A DNA stretch of 53,089 nt from Rhodosalinus sp046542825 (GCF_046542825.1 NZ_JBKHAQ010000004.1:1-53089); one strand, 5' to 3'; shown: positions 1-8,781, numbered from the stretch's first letter. The notes: generated from the sequence alone by a model not told the origin. Numbers and translations: made by a program.

Positions 1-963
1 GCCGCCGTGCCGCCCGCGCCTGACCCCTTCGTGGACCTGCTGCCCGCCTCCGGCGTCAAGCTCACGCCGCGCCACTACAGCTATCTCAAGATCTCCGAGG
101 GCTGTAACCACAAGTGCCGCTTCTGCATCATTCCCGACATGCGCGGAAAGCTGGCCTCGCGCCCGCACCGCGCGGTGCTGCGCGAGGCCGAGAAGCTGGT
201 CGAGGCCGGCGTGAAGGAACTGCTCGTCATCAGCCAGGACACCTCGGCCTACCTGACCGACCGGGAGCGGCTGGGCGCGGAGGCGCCGATCACCCGCCTC
301 GCCCGCGATCTGGGGAGCCTCGGCGCCTGGGTGCGGCTGCACTACGTCTACCCCTACCCGCATGTCCGCCAGCTGATCCCGCTGATGGCGGAGGGGCTGG
401 TGCTGCCCTACCTAGACATTCCGTTCCAGCACGCCCATCCCGAGACGCTGAAGCGCATGGCGCGCCCCGCGGCGGCGGCGCGCACGCTGGACGAGATCGC
501 GGCCTGGCGCGCTGTCTGCCCGGAGATCGCGCTGCGCTCCACCTTCATCGTGGGCTATCCCGGCGAGACGGAGGAGGAGTTCCGGACGCTGCTCGACTGG
601 CTCGACGAGGCGCAGCTCGACCGGGTCGGGTGCTTCAAGTACGAGAACGTGGCCGGCGCGCGGTCCAACACCCTGCCCGGCCATGTTCCCGAAGAGGTGA
701 AGGAGGACCGCTGGCACCGCTTCATGGAAAAGGCGCAGGCGATCTCCGAGGCGAAGCTCGCCGAAAAGGTGGGCTTGCGGCTGGAGGTGATCGTCGATGC
801 GGTGGACGCCGAAACCGCCACCTGCCGCACGAAGGCGGATGCGCCCGAGATCGACGGCTGCCTCTTCATCGACGAGGGGCACGAGGGGCTGTCGCCGGGC
901 GACATGCTGACCGTCGAGGTGGACGAGGCGGGCGACTACGATCTCTGGGGCCGGCGCGTCTGA
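1..963 (+). CDS. rimO: Ribosomal protein S12 methylthiotransferase RimO (5'-truncated by window edge)
   Basis: Radical SAM enzyme that adds a methylthio group to a conserved aspartate of ribosomal protein S12. The frame is open from the first base, so the N-terminal MTTase domain lies outside the window; about 320 of the usual ~450-470 residues are visible. The radical SAM cluster motif CxxxCxxC is intact (ISEGCNHKCRFCIIP, bases ~90-135), followed by the SAM-barrel signatures and a C-terminal TRAM domain over roughly the last 65 residues. The absence of a threonylcarbamoyl-adenosine-type tail and the wording of the SAM motif favour RimO over MiaB. It reads toward the CDGSH gene 64 nt downstream. 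Confidence 0.93.
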   Translation, partial: AAVPPAPDPFVDLLPASGVKLTPRHYSYLKISEGCNHKCRFCIIPDMRGKLASRPHRAVLREAEKLVEAGVKELLVISQDTSAYLTDRERLGAEAPITRLARDLGSLGAWVRLHYVYPYPHVRQLIPLMAEGLVLPYLDIPFQHAHPETLKRMARPAAAARTLDEIAAWRAVCPEIALRSTFIVGYPGETEEEFRTLLDWLDEAQLDRVGCFKYENVAGARSNTLPGHVPEEVKEDRWHRFMEKAQAISEAKLAEKVGLRLEVIVDAVDAETATCRTKADAPEIDGCLFIDEGHEGLSPGDMLTVEVDEAGDYDLWGRRV

Positions 964-1027
964 CCCTTTCCATGCGGCGCAGGCCGCTTACCTTTCGGCA
1001 CGGACCAGCCATCGCAAGGAGAGCCCG

Positions 1028-1270
1028 ATGTCCGACGCCCCCGAGATCGCGCAGAAAGCGCCCTACCCCGTCGAGGTGACCGCGGGAAAGAACTATTTCT
1101 GGTGTGCCTGCGGGCGTTCCTCCATGCAGCCCTTCTGCGACGGAAGCCACAAGGGCACGGACTTCGCCCCCATCCGCTACACTGCGGAAAAGGACGGCAA
1201 GGTCTTCTTCTGCGGCTGCAAGGCGACCGGGAACTCGCCGCTGTGCGACGGGTCGCATTCCCGCCTCTGA
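1028..1270 (+). CDS. Double CDGSH-type iron-sulfur protein
   Basis: An 80-residue protein with two CDGSH [2Fe-2S] motifs: CACGRSSMQPFCDGSH around residues 27-42 and CGCKATGNSPLCDGSH around residues 62-77. Each carries the three Cys and one His ligands of mitoNEET-type clusters, so the protein should bind two labile 2Fe-2S clusters. There is no signal peptide or membrane anchor, so it should be cytoplasmic, unlike the anchored mitochondrial members. A good Shine-Dalgarno (AAGGAGA, 6 nt before ATG) fixes the start. Bacterial tandem-CDGSH proteins of this size are known; their role is generally given as redox or Fe-S handling and is not established. Confidence 0.9.
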   Translation: MSDAPEIAQKAPYPVEVTAGKNYFWCACGRSSMQPFCDGSHKGTDFAPIRYTAEKDGKVFFCGCKATGNSPLCDGSHSRL

Positions 1271-1324
1271 GCCTGCGACGGCGCGCCACTGGACCGGGCG
1301 GCACGGCCGGCTAGATCCTCGATC

Positions 1325-1711
1325 ATGGCCGACGACGACGATATCCGCGTGCTCTACAACGGCGAATGTCCGATCTGCTCCGCAGAGATCGGGCACTACA
1401 AGGGCTATGCCGAGCGCAAGCGCCTGCCCATCCGCTTCGACGACCTGAACGGCCCCGCGCGCCGCGACTGGGGCATGACCGAGGACCGGGCCGCCCGCCG
1501 CCTCTACGTCCGGAAGGACGGCGAGGTGCACGGCGGCATCGACGGCTTCCTGCTGCTCTGGCGGGCGATGCCGCGCTACCGCTGGCTGGCGCGTATCGTC
1601 GGCCTGCCGGGGCTTCGACCCCTCGCCGCGCTGACCTATGACAAGGTGCTGGCGCCGCTCATCTACCGCTGGCACCTGCGGCGCAAGGCGCGGGCGCGGG
1701 CGCGGGCCTGA
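1325..1711 (+). CDS. DCC-family (DUF393) thiol-disulfide oxidoreductase-like protein
   Basis: A 128-residue protein with the family hallmark near its N-terminus: VLYNGECPICSAEIGHY, a CxxC following a hydrophobic strand as in thioredoxin folds. Usual DCC members have DGxCxxC; here the first residue is Asn. The rest (FDDLNGP, a GGIDGFLLLW segment, and a basic C-terminus) fits the family. The tail is very Arg/Ala-rich because of repeated GCGCGGGCGC-type DNA near the stop. No clear ribosome-binding site precedes the ATG, so it may be translated with low efficiency or as a leaderless message. The substrate is unknown. Confidence 0.82.
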   Translation: MADDDDIRVLYNGECPICSAEIGHYKGYAERKRLPIRFDDLNGPARRDWGMTEDRAARRLYVRKDGEVHGGIDGFLLLWRAMPRYRWLARIVGLPGLRPLAALTYDKVLAPLIYRWHLRRKARARARA

Positions 1712-1771
1712 GCGAGCGGGTCCGAGCGATGCCGCCTTGCACCGGGACGCGGGGCGCGCCATCAAGCGCGC

Positions 1772-2362
1772 ATGGCGAAGCTCTATTTCCACTATTCGAC
1801 AATGAACGCGGGCAAGTCGACATTGCTGCTGCAGGCGTCCTACAACTACCGTGAACGGGGGATGAACACCTGCCTGCTGACCGCGGCGATGGACACGCGG
1901 GCGGGCGCAGGGAAGATCGGTTCACGCATCGGCATCGATGCGGAGGCCGAGGGCTTCGATGCGCAGGACGATCTCTTCGACCGGATCGCGAGACGACTGG
2001 AAAGGGAACCGCTTGCCTGCGTCTTCGTCGACGAGGCGCAGTTCCTGACGCCCGGACAGGTCTGGCAACTGGCCCGCGTCGTGGACGACCTCGACGTGCC
2101 GGTCATGTGCTACGGGTTGCGGGTGGACTTCCGTGGCGCGCTTTTTCCCGGATCCGCCACGCTGCTGGCGCTGGCCGACGAGATGCGCGAGGTGCGCACC
2201 ATCTGCCACTGCGGCAAGAAGGCGACAATGGTGGTGCGCCGCGGCCCGGACGGCCGTGCGCTGCGCGAAGGCGCGCAGGTGCAGATCGGCGGGAACGAGA
2301 CCTATGTGCCCCTCTGCCGCCGGCACTGGCGCGAGGAAATCGGGGACAGGATGCCAGGCTGA
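1772..2362 (+). CDS. tdk: Thymidine kinase
   Basis: Phosphorylates thymidine to dTMP in the salvage pathway. The 196-residue length is typical of type II (E. coli-like) enzymes. Visible signatures are the P-loop STMNAGKST (residues ~9-17), the DEAQF motif (VFVDEAQFLT, ~residues 85-94), the lid/zinc region CHCGKKA (~147-153) and a second ligand pair in LCRRHW near the C-terminus. The ATG has no strong Shine-Dalgarno in front of it, but the start agrees with the family N-terminus (AKLYFHYSTMNAGKS). It lies 60 nt after the DCC-family gene on the same strand. Confidence 0.95.
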   Translation: MAKLYFHYSTMNAGKSTLLLQASYNYRERGMNTCLLTAAMDTRAGAGKIGSRIGIDAEAEGFDAQDDLFDRIARRLEREPLACVFVDEAQFLTPGQVWQLARVVDDLDVPVMCYGLRVDFRGALFPGSATLLALADEMREVRTICHCGKKATMVVRRGPDGRALREGAQVQIGGNETYVPLCRRHWREEIGDRMPG

Positions 2363-2419
2363 GCCGGGAACCAGGGAGCAGGGGAAACCGTTTTCCTTCC
2401 CGAAGCAAGGAGGAACGCC

Positions 2420-2674
2420 ATGGATCGCCTCAGCCTCTACATCAGCATGCTCACCGGCTCCGTGCTCACCGGGGGCCTTGCGATCGCGGCCTTCAGTCTG
2501 GGCTACTACAACTGGATCGCGGTCGCGATATCTGCGGTTATCGGCTTCGTGCTGGCATGGCCGGTGGCTTATGTCATCTCGCAGCGGATCAAGAAACAGG
2601 ATCCTGAATGGGATCCCGAAGCCGAACCGGGCGACTACGGTTACATCCCGCCGCGTGACGCGCCCGAGGTGTGA
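2420..2674 (+). CDS. Small two-helix membrane protein, conserved hypothetical
   Basis: 84 residues with two predicted transmembrane helices (about residues 8-30 and 34-54), then a short cytosolic tail rich in Pro, Asp, Glu and Tyr (QDPEWDPEAEPGDYGY). A strong Shine-Dalgarno (AAGGAGG) lies 6 nt before the ATG. I do not recognise a named family; proteins of this size and shape are common in Rhodobacterales genomes. It closes the + strand run and is followed at once by two palindromes that separate it from the convergent dehydrogenase gene. Confidence 0.72.
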   Translation: MDRLSLYISMLTGSVLTGGLAIAAFSLGYYNWIAVAISAVIGFVLAWPVAYVISQRIKKQDPEWDPEAEPGDYGYIPPRDAPEV

Positions 2675-2681
2675 CGGCGCA

Positions 2682-2707
2682 GAAGAATTTTCGATCGAAA
2701 ATTCTTC
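2682..2707. repeat. Perfect 26-nt palindrome (intergenic element, copy 1)
   Basis: Half-site GAAGAATTTTCGA is followed directly by its exact reverse complement. It lies 8 nt after the stop of the small membrane protein gene, between convergent genes. The core GAATTTTCG/CGAAAATTC is shared with the second element 22 nt further on. In RNA each strand would give a long stem. A role as a two-way transcription end or a REP-like repeat is inference. Confidence 0.85.
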
Positions 2708-2728
2708 GCAGCCATCCGGTCAGGGAAA

Positions 2729-2756
2729 GCGCGAATTTTCGGTCGAAAATTCGCGC
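2729..2756. repeat. 28-nt inverted repeat (intergenic element, copy 2)
   Basis: Arms GCGCGAATTTTCG and CGAAAATTCGCGC pair perfectly around a 2-nt centre (GT). It shares the core GAATTTTCG...CGAAAATTC with the palindrome at 2682-2707, but the outer bases differ on both arms in a compensating way (GAA/TTC against GCGC/GCGC). It ends 3 nt before the stop of the convergent dehydrogenase gene. Position suggests transcription termination for both strands. Confidence 0.85.
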
Positions 2757-2759
2757 CGC

Positions 2760-3710
2760 TCACACGGGGTTCGGCACAGGATTCCCGTCGAAAAACGCGA
2801 TCAGGTTATCCACCGCCATCTGTCCCATGGCTTCGCGCACCTCGAGCGCCGCAGTGCCGAGATGCGGCAGGAGCGAGACCTGCTCCAGTTCCAGCAGGTC
2901 CTGCGGAATCTGCGGCTCGTGTTCGTAGACATCGAGACCCGCGCCCGCGATCTCTGCCGTCCGCAGCGCGTGGATCAGCGCCGCCTCGTCCACGATGTCA
3001 CCGCGCGCCACGTTGACGAGGCGCGCATGCGGCGGCATCGCCTCGAAGATTTTCGCACCGATCATGTGGCGCGTCTCGGCACCGCCGGGAAGCGTCACCA
3101 CCAGCACGTCGGCCCAGGCGGCGAGGTCCGGCAACTCGTGGCGCACGGCCGGAAAGTCCACCTCCCGCGCACGCCGGTTGAAATAGCCCACTTCCATGCC
3201 GAAACCGGCGTGACAACGCCGGCCGATCGCCTGCCCGATCCGGCCGAAGCCCACGATGCCCACGCGCTTGCCGGTGACGTGCAGCCCCAGAAGCTGGGTG
3301 GGATGCCAGCCTTCCCAGCGGCCCGCGCGCACCAGCCGCTCGCCCTCTGAGGCGCGGCGGCAGGCCATCAGGATCAGCATCATGCCGATGTCGGCAGTGG
3401 CATCCGTGACTGCGCCGGGCGTGTTCGTCACTGTAATGTCGCGCGCCTTCGCCGCGGCCACGTCGATGTGGTTGTAGCCCACGCCGAAGTTGGCGAGGAT
3501 CCGGCAGCGCGGTTCGTCGAACTCGGCGAAGATCGCCTCGGAGAAGCGGTCGCCCAGCGTGGGCAACACCCCGTCGAAGAGCGCCAGCGCCGAGCGCATC
3601 TCCGACTCGCTCATCGGTTGAGTGCGCTCGCGCAGCTCGAGGTCGAAATGCTCTGCGGCCCGCGCGACGACCCGCTCGGGCAGCGGGCGGGTGATCAACA
3701 CGCGGGTCAT
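2760..3710 (-). CDS. D-isomer-specific 2-hydroxyacid dehydrogenase (glyoxylate/hydroxypyruvate reductase-like)
   Basis: NAD(P)-dependent reductase of 2-keto acids, 316 residues. The N-terminal catalytic half carries ANFGVGYNHIDV (~73-84). The Rossmann motif GFGRIGQ lies at ~154-160. The catalytic triad of the family is complete: Arg236 in NVARGDIVDE, Glu265 in YEHEP and His283 in LLPHLGTA. The wording is closest to glyoxylate reductase/hydroxypyruvate reductase members, but substrate cannot be fixed from sequence alone. The start overlaps the end of the upstream csaA-like gene by 4 nt (ATGA), so it is the last gene of the YbjN-proC-csaA operon. Confidence 0.88.
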   Translation of the reverse strand: MTRVLITRPLPERVVARAAEHFDLELRERTQPMSESEMRSALALFDGVLPTLGDRFSEAIFAEFDEPRCRILANFGVGYNHIDVAAAKARDITVTNTPGAVTDATADIGMMLILMACRRASEGERLVRAGRWEGWHPTQLLGLHVTGKRVGIVGFGRIGQAIGRRCHAGFGMEVGYFNRRAREVDFPAVRHELPDLAAWADVLVVTLPGGAETRHMIGAKIFEAMPPHARLVNVARGDIVDEAALIHALRTAEIAGAGLDVYEHEPQIPQDLLELEQVSLLPHLGTAALEVREAMGQMAVDNLIAFFDGNPVPNPV

Positions 3711-4045
3711 TGCAGCCGCGCACCGTCCGGCACCCGGCGGTCGGGGCCGATCAGCACGATCTCGCCGTTCTCGTCCGCGAAGCCCAGCACAAGCACCTCC
3801 GAGACGAACCTGCCGATCTGGCGCGGCGGGAAGTTCACCACCGCGGCCACCTGCCGGCCCTTCAGCGTATCGGGCTCGTAGTGGCCGGTGATCTGGGCCG
3901 AGCTTGTCTTCTCGCCGATCCCGGGGCCGAAATCGATCCAGAGCTTGATCGCGGGCTTGCGCGCCTCCGGGTAGGGCTCCGCCCGGCGCACGGTGCCCAC
4001 GCGGATGTCGACCCTGAGGAAATCGTCGAAACCGATCTCAGCCAT
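3707..4045 (-). CDS. csaA: CsaA-like tRNA-binding domain protein
   Basis: A stand-alone OB-fold tRNA-binding (EMAP/Arc1p type) protein of 112 residues, as in Bacillus CsaA. The N-terminus FDDFLRVDIRVGTV matches the family opening, followed by KPAIKLWIDFG, the KTSSAQIT segment and VVNFPPRQIGRFVSEVLVLGF. Family members bind tRNA and were described as secretion chaperones. A good Shine-Dalgarno (GGGAG) precedes the ATG. The start overlaps the end of proC by 8 nt and the stop overlaps the start of the dehydrogenase gene, so the three genes are likely cotranscribed. Confidence 0.88.
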   Translation of the reverse strand: MAEIGFDDFLRVDIRVGTVRRAEPYPEARKPAIKLWIDFGPGIGEKTSSAQITGHYEPDTLKGRQVAAVVNFPPRQIGRFVSEVLVLGFADENGEIVLIGPDRRVPDGARLQ

Positions 4046-4853
4046 CGCGCAGCTCCCGCGACCGGCGCGCCGCCGCCGCGACGGTCCGGCGCATCAGCGG
4101 CGGCAGGCCGTGGTCCGCGTCCATCAGCACCTCGAGGCCTGCCTGCGTGGTGCCATTGGGGCTGGTGACGTTGCGGCGCAGGTGCGCGGGATCCTCGCCG
4201 GAAGTCTCGGCCAGCGCGCCTGCGCCTGCCACGGTGGCCCGCGCCAGTTGCAGCGCCAGGTCCGGCGCCAGCCCCTCGGACGTGCCCGCCGCCGCCAGCG
4301 CCTCGATCATGTGAAAGACATAGGCCGGGCCCGAGCCGCTGACCGCGGTGACGGCGTCCATCTGGTCCTCGGAGTCGAGCCGGACCACCTGCCCGACGGC
4401 CGACAGCAGTTCTTCGGCGAGGTCCAGGTGTGCGCGTGTCGCCGCGGCGTTGCCGACGATCGCGGTGATCCCGCGGCCCACCGCGGCGGGCGTGTTGGGC
4501 ATGGCGCGCACGACCGGGGTGCCTGCGCCGAAGGCGCCCTCGAAGCGCGCCAGCGGTGTGCCGGCGGCCACCGAGATCATCAGCGTGCCGCTGCCGCCGA
4601 GAGCCGCAAGGCGCGGCAGCGCATCGCCCATCATCTGCGGCTTGACGGCAATCAGCGCCACGGCCGGTTCGTCCGGCAGCCCATCGTTCAGATGCACGCC
4701 CTGCGCGGTCAGCCAGTCCGAGGGCCGTGGCTCGATCACGCCAACCGAGGCGGGCGGTAGCCCGCGGGCCAGCCAGCCCTCCAGCATGGCGGACCCCATC
4801 TTGCCGCATCCAAGAAGCAGCAGCCCGCGCCGGGCGATGTCGTCGAATGGCAT
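4038..4853 (-). CDS. proC: Pyrroline-5-carboxylate reductase
   Basis: Last step of proline synthesis, reducing pyrroline-5-carboxylate with NAD(P)H. About 271 residues, normal for ProC. Motifs in order: the dinucleotide-binding GLLLLGCGKMGSAM near the N-terminus, AVKPQMM, MPNTPAAVGRG, SGSGPAYVF and the signature TSPNGTTQAGLEVL near the C-terminus. I chose the internal ATG at 4853 because GGGAGGG stands 3-9 nt before it and it matches the family start; a longer reading frame would run into the upstream YbjN gene. Downstream it overlaps csaA by 8 nt. Confidence 0.93.
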   Translation of the reverse strand: MPFDDIARRGLLLLGCGKMGSAMLEGWLARGLPPASVGVIEPRPSDWLTAQGVHLNDGLPDEPAVALIAVKPQMMGDALPRLAALGGSGTLMISVAAGTPLARFEGAFGAGTPVVRAMPNTPAAVGRGITAIVGNAAATRAHLDLAEELLSAVGQVVRLDSEDQMDAVTAVSGSGPAYVFHMIEALAAAGTSEGLAPDLALQLARATVAGAGALAETSGEDPAHLRRNVTSPNGTTQAGLEVLMDADHGLPPLMRRTVAAAARRSRELRDG

Positions 4854-4887
4854 GGTCCCTCCCGCCGTGCAGGGATCCGGGCCAGTG

Positions 4888-5388
4888 TTACGCGCGGCCG
4901 TAGGCCTCTGCAATGGCGACCTGCAGCGCCTCTTCGGGGCTGCGCCCGCCCCAGGCGACGAGCTGGAAGGCCGGATAGTAGCGCTCTGCCGTGAGCACGG
5001 CCGCGGCGATCATGGTGTCGATCTGCTCCGCGCTGGCCATCTGCCCGCCGGCCAGCACGAGGCCGTAACGCCAGATCATCAGCTTCTGCTCCGCCCACCA
5101 GGTGAAGGCGCCTGCCCAGCAGCGGTCGTTCACCGCGTTCAGCGAGGCGACGAGCGCCTCTTCCCGGTCCTCGGGCGGCTCCATCTCGAAGGTGCAGATC
5201 AGGCGGAGCGTCTCGTCGTGGGCGGACCACGCGAGGGTCAGCGAGTAGGTGCGCCACTGCCCCTCGACCGCCATCGCGATCTGGTCGTCGCCCACGCGGT
5301 CGAAGTCCCACGCGTTGTGCTCGGCCAGATGCTCGACGATGTCGATCGGGTGCAGATCGTCCTCGATGTACTGCTCGGCTGCGGACAT
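4888..5388 (-). CDS. YbjN-domain protein
   Basis: A 166-residue cytosolic protein of the YbjN type (type III secretion chaperone-like fold), seen in EQYIEDDLHPIDIVEHLAEHN, the WRTYSLTLAW strand, LICTFEMEPPEDREEAL and the hydrophobic C-terminal helix. In many alphaproteobacteria this gene directly precedes proC, as here (34 nt between them). The start at 5388 is set by AGAGGTGG ahead of the ATG; a longer frame to 5589 shows no family similarity. Its function is unknown. It is the first gene of the four-gene operon; the 270 nt upstream hold no gene and no promoter I can call with confidence. Confidence 0.85.
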   Translation of the reverse strand: MSAAEQYIEDDLHPIDIVEHLAEHNAWDFDRVGDDQIAMAVEGQWRTYSLTLAWSAHDETLRLICTFEMEPPEDREEALVASLNAVNDRCWAGAFTWWAEQKLMIWRYGLVLAGGQMASAEQIDTMIAAAVLTAERYYPAFQLVAWGGRSPEEALQVAIAEAYGRA

Positions 5389-5658
5389 GGCGCCACCTCT
5401 CTGCCTGTGCGCGGAGGGCGGAAGCGCCCCCCAAGCGCTTGGTGCCTGCTCAAGGAGCGGCGGGTCGTTGCCCCGCTCCTTACAAGATATGGTGCTGTGC
5501 CGGGGACGCACTGTAAAGCGATATTTTCGTGACTCCTGCAAAGTATTGTGTTGGCGGACGACGACGCCGCCAGATCGGGCGGCGCTCATCGGCCCTTTCC
5601 GGCCTCTTCGCGACGGCGAAGCGAGGACGGCCCGCGCGGGCCGGAGGAGCGGGCAGGC

Positions 5659-8600
5659 TCAGGCCGGCGCAGGAGCCGCCGAACGCGCCGGGCGATCCGC
5701 GCGCTTCTCGCCGAGCATCAGCAGCGCGGGCGTCACGACCAGCGTCAGCACGGTCGCCACCACCAGCCCGCCCGCAATGGAGGAGGCAAGCTCGGTCCAC
5801 CACTGCGTCGAGGGTGCACCATAGACCACCTCGCGCCGGAAGAAGTCGATCGAGACGCCGATCACCATGGGCATCAGGCCAAGCGCGGTGGTGACCGAGG
5901 TCAGCACCACGGGCCGCAGGCGCTGCGCGCCCGCGCGCAGCGCGGCCTCGAAGGGGGTCTGCCCCTCCCGTCGCAGGAGGTTGTAGGTGTCGATCAGGAC
6001 GATGTTGTTGTTCACCACGATTCCGGCCAGCGCGATCACCCCGATGCCGCCCATCACCACGCCGAAGGGGCGGCCTGTGACCAGCAGCCCCAGCATCACG
6101 CCCGCGACCGAGAAGACGATCGCGGACATCACGACAAGCGCCTGGAAGTAGCTGTTGAACTGCAGGACCAGCACGGTGAACATCAGGACCACCGCAACGA
6201 CGAAGGCCACGGCGAGGAACTGCGCCGCATCCTGCTGCTCCTCCGCCTCGCCCGCGAAGCTCCAGCTCACGCCCTCCGGCAGGTCGGTGTCCTGCAGCGC
6301 GCTTCGCAGCGCGGCGATCTGGTCGTTGACCAGCAGCCCGGGCGCCACGTCGGCGGCGATGGTGACCACGCGGCGCTGGTCGATGCGGTTGAGCGTTCCG
6401 GTGCGCGGCACGGGCTCGAAGCGCACGAAATTGCCGATCGGCACGAGGCCCTGCGCAGTGGGAACCCGCAGGCTGCGCAACTCCTCGAGGCTGCGGCTTT
6501 CGGAGGGAAAGCGCACGCGGATGTCCACCGAGCCGTCGGCATAGGACGGACGATAATCCGCCACCGTGATGCCGCGCGTCAGCAGTTGCACCGCCTGTCC
6601 CAGCAGCGTCACGTCGGCGCCGAAGCGCGCGGCCTGGCTGCGGTCGACCTGCAGGCTCCATTCGACGCCCGGAAGCGCGCGGGTGTCGGTGATGTCGGTG
6701 AACCCGCCGATCCGCTTCATCTCGGCCAGCACCTGCTCGACCGCAGCCTCCTGCGTGCCGGGGTCGGCGGCGCGCAGTTCCAGCTGCACGGGCTTGCCCT
6801 GTGCCGGGCCCTGCTGCTGCGACTGCACCTGCACCTCGATGCCGGGGATGCGGCCCATCTCGTCGCGGATGTCGGCGCCGATCTGCTCGGCCGGGCGGCG
6901 GGTGTCCCACGGCGCAAGCTCCAGCTGGATGGTGCCGATGATCTCCTCGTCCTGGCGCTGCGTGTTGCCGGTGCGGGCATAGACCGAGTCGATTCCCGCA
7001 AAATCCATCAGCCGGCGCTCGACCTCGCGCACCAGGGTGTCCTGCTCGTGGATCGAGAAACTGTCGCGCGCGCGCACCGTGACCTGCATGAAGTCGGGCT
7101 CGACCTCGGGGAAGAAGATCACGCCGCGCCCGTATTCGGCGTAGGCGGCGACCGAGCCGATCAGCAGCGCCACGGCCAGGCCCAGCACGGCCAGCGGGCG
7201 CACCACAGCCCATTCGACGAGCCGTGCGTAGCGCCCCGTCCAGCCGCCCGCACGGCGCGGGTCGCCCTGTTCGGATTCGTAAAGCACGCGCTTGGCCGCG
7301 GCGGTCTGCGGCTGGGCGCGGCCGATGAGGCCGCCGAGGACGGGAATGAAGATGAGCGCCATCGCAAGCGAAGCGGTGAGCGTCAGGATCACGGTCAGCG
7401 GCAGGAAGCGCATGAACTCGCCAACCGTGCCGGTCCAGAACAGCAGCGGAAAGAACACGCTCAGCGTCGTGACGGTCGAGGCGATGATGGGCAGGGACAT
7501 CCGCCTGGCGGCCACGGCATAGGCCGCGGGCGGCGCGAGCCCCTCCTGCAGCTTGCGGTCGGCAAGCTCCACGGTGACGATGGCGCCGTCCACCAGCATC
7601 CCCACCACCATGATGAGCGCGAAGAGCACGACGATGTTCATCGTCTCGCCCATCGCCCAGAGCGCGCCGACCCCGGTCAGGAAGGCGCCGGGGATGGCGA
7701 GCCCCACCAGCAGACCGGGCCGCCAGCCCAGCGCCCAGATCACCACGATCATCACCAGCAGGATCGCGGCGATGACGTTGGCCTCGAGGTCGCTGAGGAT
7801 GTCGCGCACATAAACGGACTGATCCTGCATGTAGTCCACGCGCACCGAGTCGGGCCAGTCTTCGGCCGCCTCGTCGATGCCGGCCTTGGCGCGTTCGACC
7901 GTCTCGATGATGTTGGCGCCGACGCGCTTCTTGATCTCCAGCGCCAGCGCCGGCTGCCCGCCGATCCGGGCAAAACCGGACGGATCCTCGAAGCTCCGTC
8001 TGATCGTGGCAACCTCGGAGAAGGTGACGACCGTGTCGCCACGCACCTTGACGGGCAGCTCCATGACGTCCTCTGCGTCCTCGATCAGCCCGGGCACCTT
8101 CAGCACGATGCGCCCCGCCCCGGTCTCGATCGCGCCCGCGGCGATCAGGCGGTTGTTGCGCTGGATCTGTCCGATCAGTTCGTCGAATGAGATGTCGTAG
8201 GTCTCGAACACCGTGGGGTCGATGACGACTTCGAGCAATTCGTCGCGCGCCCCGCCGATGTCCACCTCCAGCACGCCGGGCAGCGCCTCGAGCCGGTCCT
8301 GCATCTCGGTGGCAAGCTGGTTGAGCGTGCGTTCCGGCACCGGGCCCGACAGGATAGCCGTCAGCACGGGGAAAAGCGCGGTGTTGACCTCGTTCACCGT
8401 GGGTTCGGTGGCATCGTCGGGCAGGTCGCGGCGGGCGCGGTCCACCGCCTCGCGCACGCTGTCGAGCGCCTCGTCGCTGTCGAAGCCCGCGTCGAACTCC
8501 AGCGTGACGGAGGCGGAGCCCTCGCGCGCGGCGGCGCTCATCTCCGTCACGCCGGTGATGCTGGCAAGCTCGGTCTCCAGCGGCTCGATCAGAAGGCGTT

Positions 8601-8781
8601 CGGCATCCTCGGGCGAGATGCCCTCGAGCGTGGTGATGACGTAGATCACCGGAATCGGCACCTCGGGCGCCGCCTCCTTCGGGATCTGGATGTAGGCGAC
8701 GGTGCCGAAGGTCAGCAGGAAGAGCAGCACCATCACGACCACGCGGGCGCGCGAAAAGGCGGCGTCGATGACCCCGTGCAT
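5659..8781 (-). CDS. RND efflux permease (AcrB/HAE-like superfamily)
   Basis: Inner-membrane proton-driven exporter of 1040 residues with the duplicated RND layout: an N-terminal helix, a porter loop (ITTLEGISPEDAERLLIEPLE), a first membrane block including GMLVDGAIVTVEL, a second porter loop, and a second block with GIVVNNNIVLIDTYN. In classical AcrB the fourth helix has two adjacent Asp; here the motif reads VDG, as in heavy-metal RND and some divergent groups, so the exported class is uncertain. The ATG at 8781 shares one base with the stop of the adaptor gene (TGATG), which sets the start. No outer-membrane channel gene is nearby. Confidence 0.92.
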   Translation of the reverse strand: MHGVIDAAFSRARVVVMVLLFLLTFGTVAYIQIPKEAAPEVPIPVIYVITTLEGISPEDAERLLIEPLETELASITGVTEMSAAAREGSASVTLEFDAGFDSDEALDSVREAVDRARRDLPDDATEPTVNEVNTALFPVLTAILSGPVPERTLNQLATEMQDRLEALPGVLEVDIGGARDELLEVVIDPTVFETYDISFDELIGQIQRNNRLIAAGAIETGAGRIVLKVPGLIEDAEDVMELPVKVRGDTVVTFSEVATIRRSFEDPSGFARIGGQPALALEIKKRVGANIIETVERAKAGIDEAAEDWPDSVRVDYMQDQSVYVRDILSDLEANVIAAILLVMIVVIWALGWRPGLLVGLAIPGAFLTGVGALWAMGETMNIVVLFALIMVVGMLVDGAIVTVELADRKLQEGLAPPAAYAVAARRMSLPIIASTVTTLSVFFPLLFWTGTVGEFMRFLPLTVILTLTASLAMALIFIPVLGGLIGRAQPQTAAAKRVLYESEQGDPRRAGGWTGRYARLVEWAVVRPLAVLGLAVALLIGSVAAYAEYGRGVIFFPEVEPDFMQVTVRARDSFSIHEQDTLVREVERRLMDFAGIDSVYARTGNTQRQDEEIIGTIQLELAPWDTRRPAEQIGADIRDEMGRIPGIEVQVQSQQQGPAQGKPVQLELRAADPGTQEAAVEQVLAEMKRIGGFTDITDTRALPGVEWSLQVDRSQAARFGADVTLLGQAVQLLTRGITVADYRPSYADGSVDIRVRFPSESRSLEELRSLRVPTAQGLVPIGNFVRFEPVPRTGTLNRIDQRRVVTIAADVAPGLLVNDQIAALRSALQDTDLPEGVSWSFAGEAEEQQDAAQFLAVAFVVAVVLMFTVLVLQFNSYFQALVVMSAIVFSVAGVMLGLLVTGRPFGVVMGGIGVIALAGIVVNNNIVLIDTYNLLRREGQTPFEAALRAGAQRLRPVVLTSVTTALGLMPMVIGVSIDFFRREVVYGAPSTQWWTELASSIAGGLVVATVLTLVVTPALLMLGEKRADRPARSAAPAPA

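Noticed and set aside
1680..1712. GCGCGGGCGC repeats at the end of the DCC-family gene, considered as a microsatellite or frameshift site
   Set aside because: The frame stays open and simply encodes an Arg/Ala tail; three short units do not support a special role.
5548..8190. An 880-residue open frame on the + strand opposite the RND permease
   Set aside because: Same reason: a shadow of the permease codon pattern, with no recognisable fold or ribosome site.
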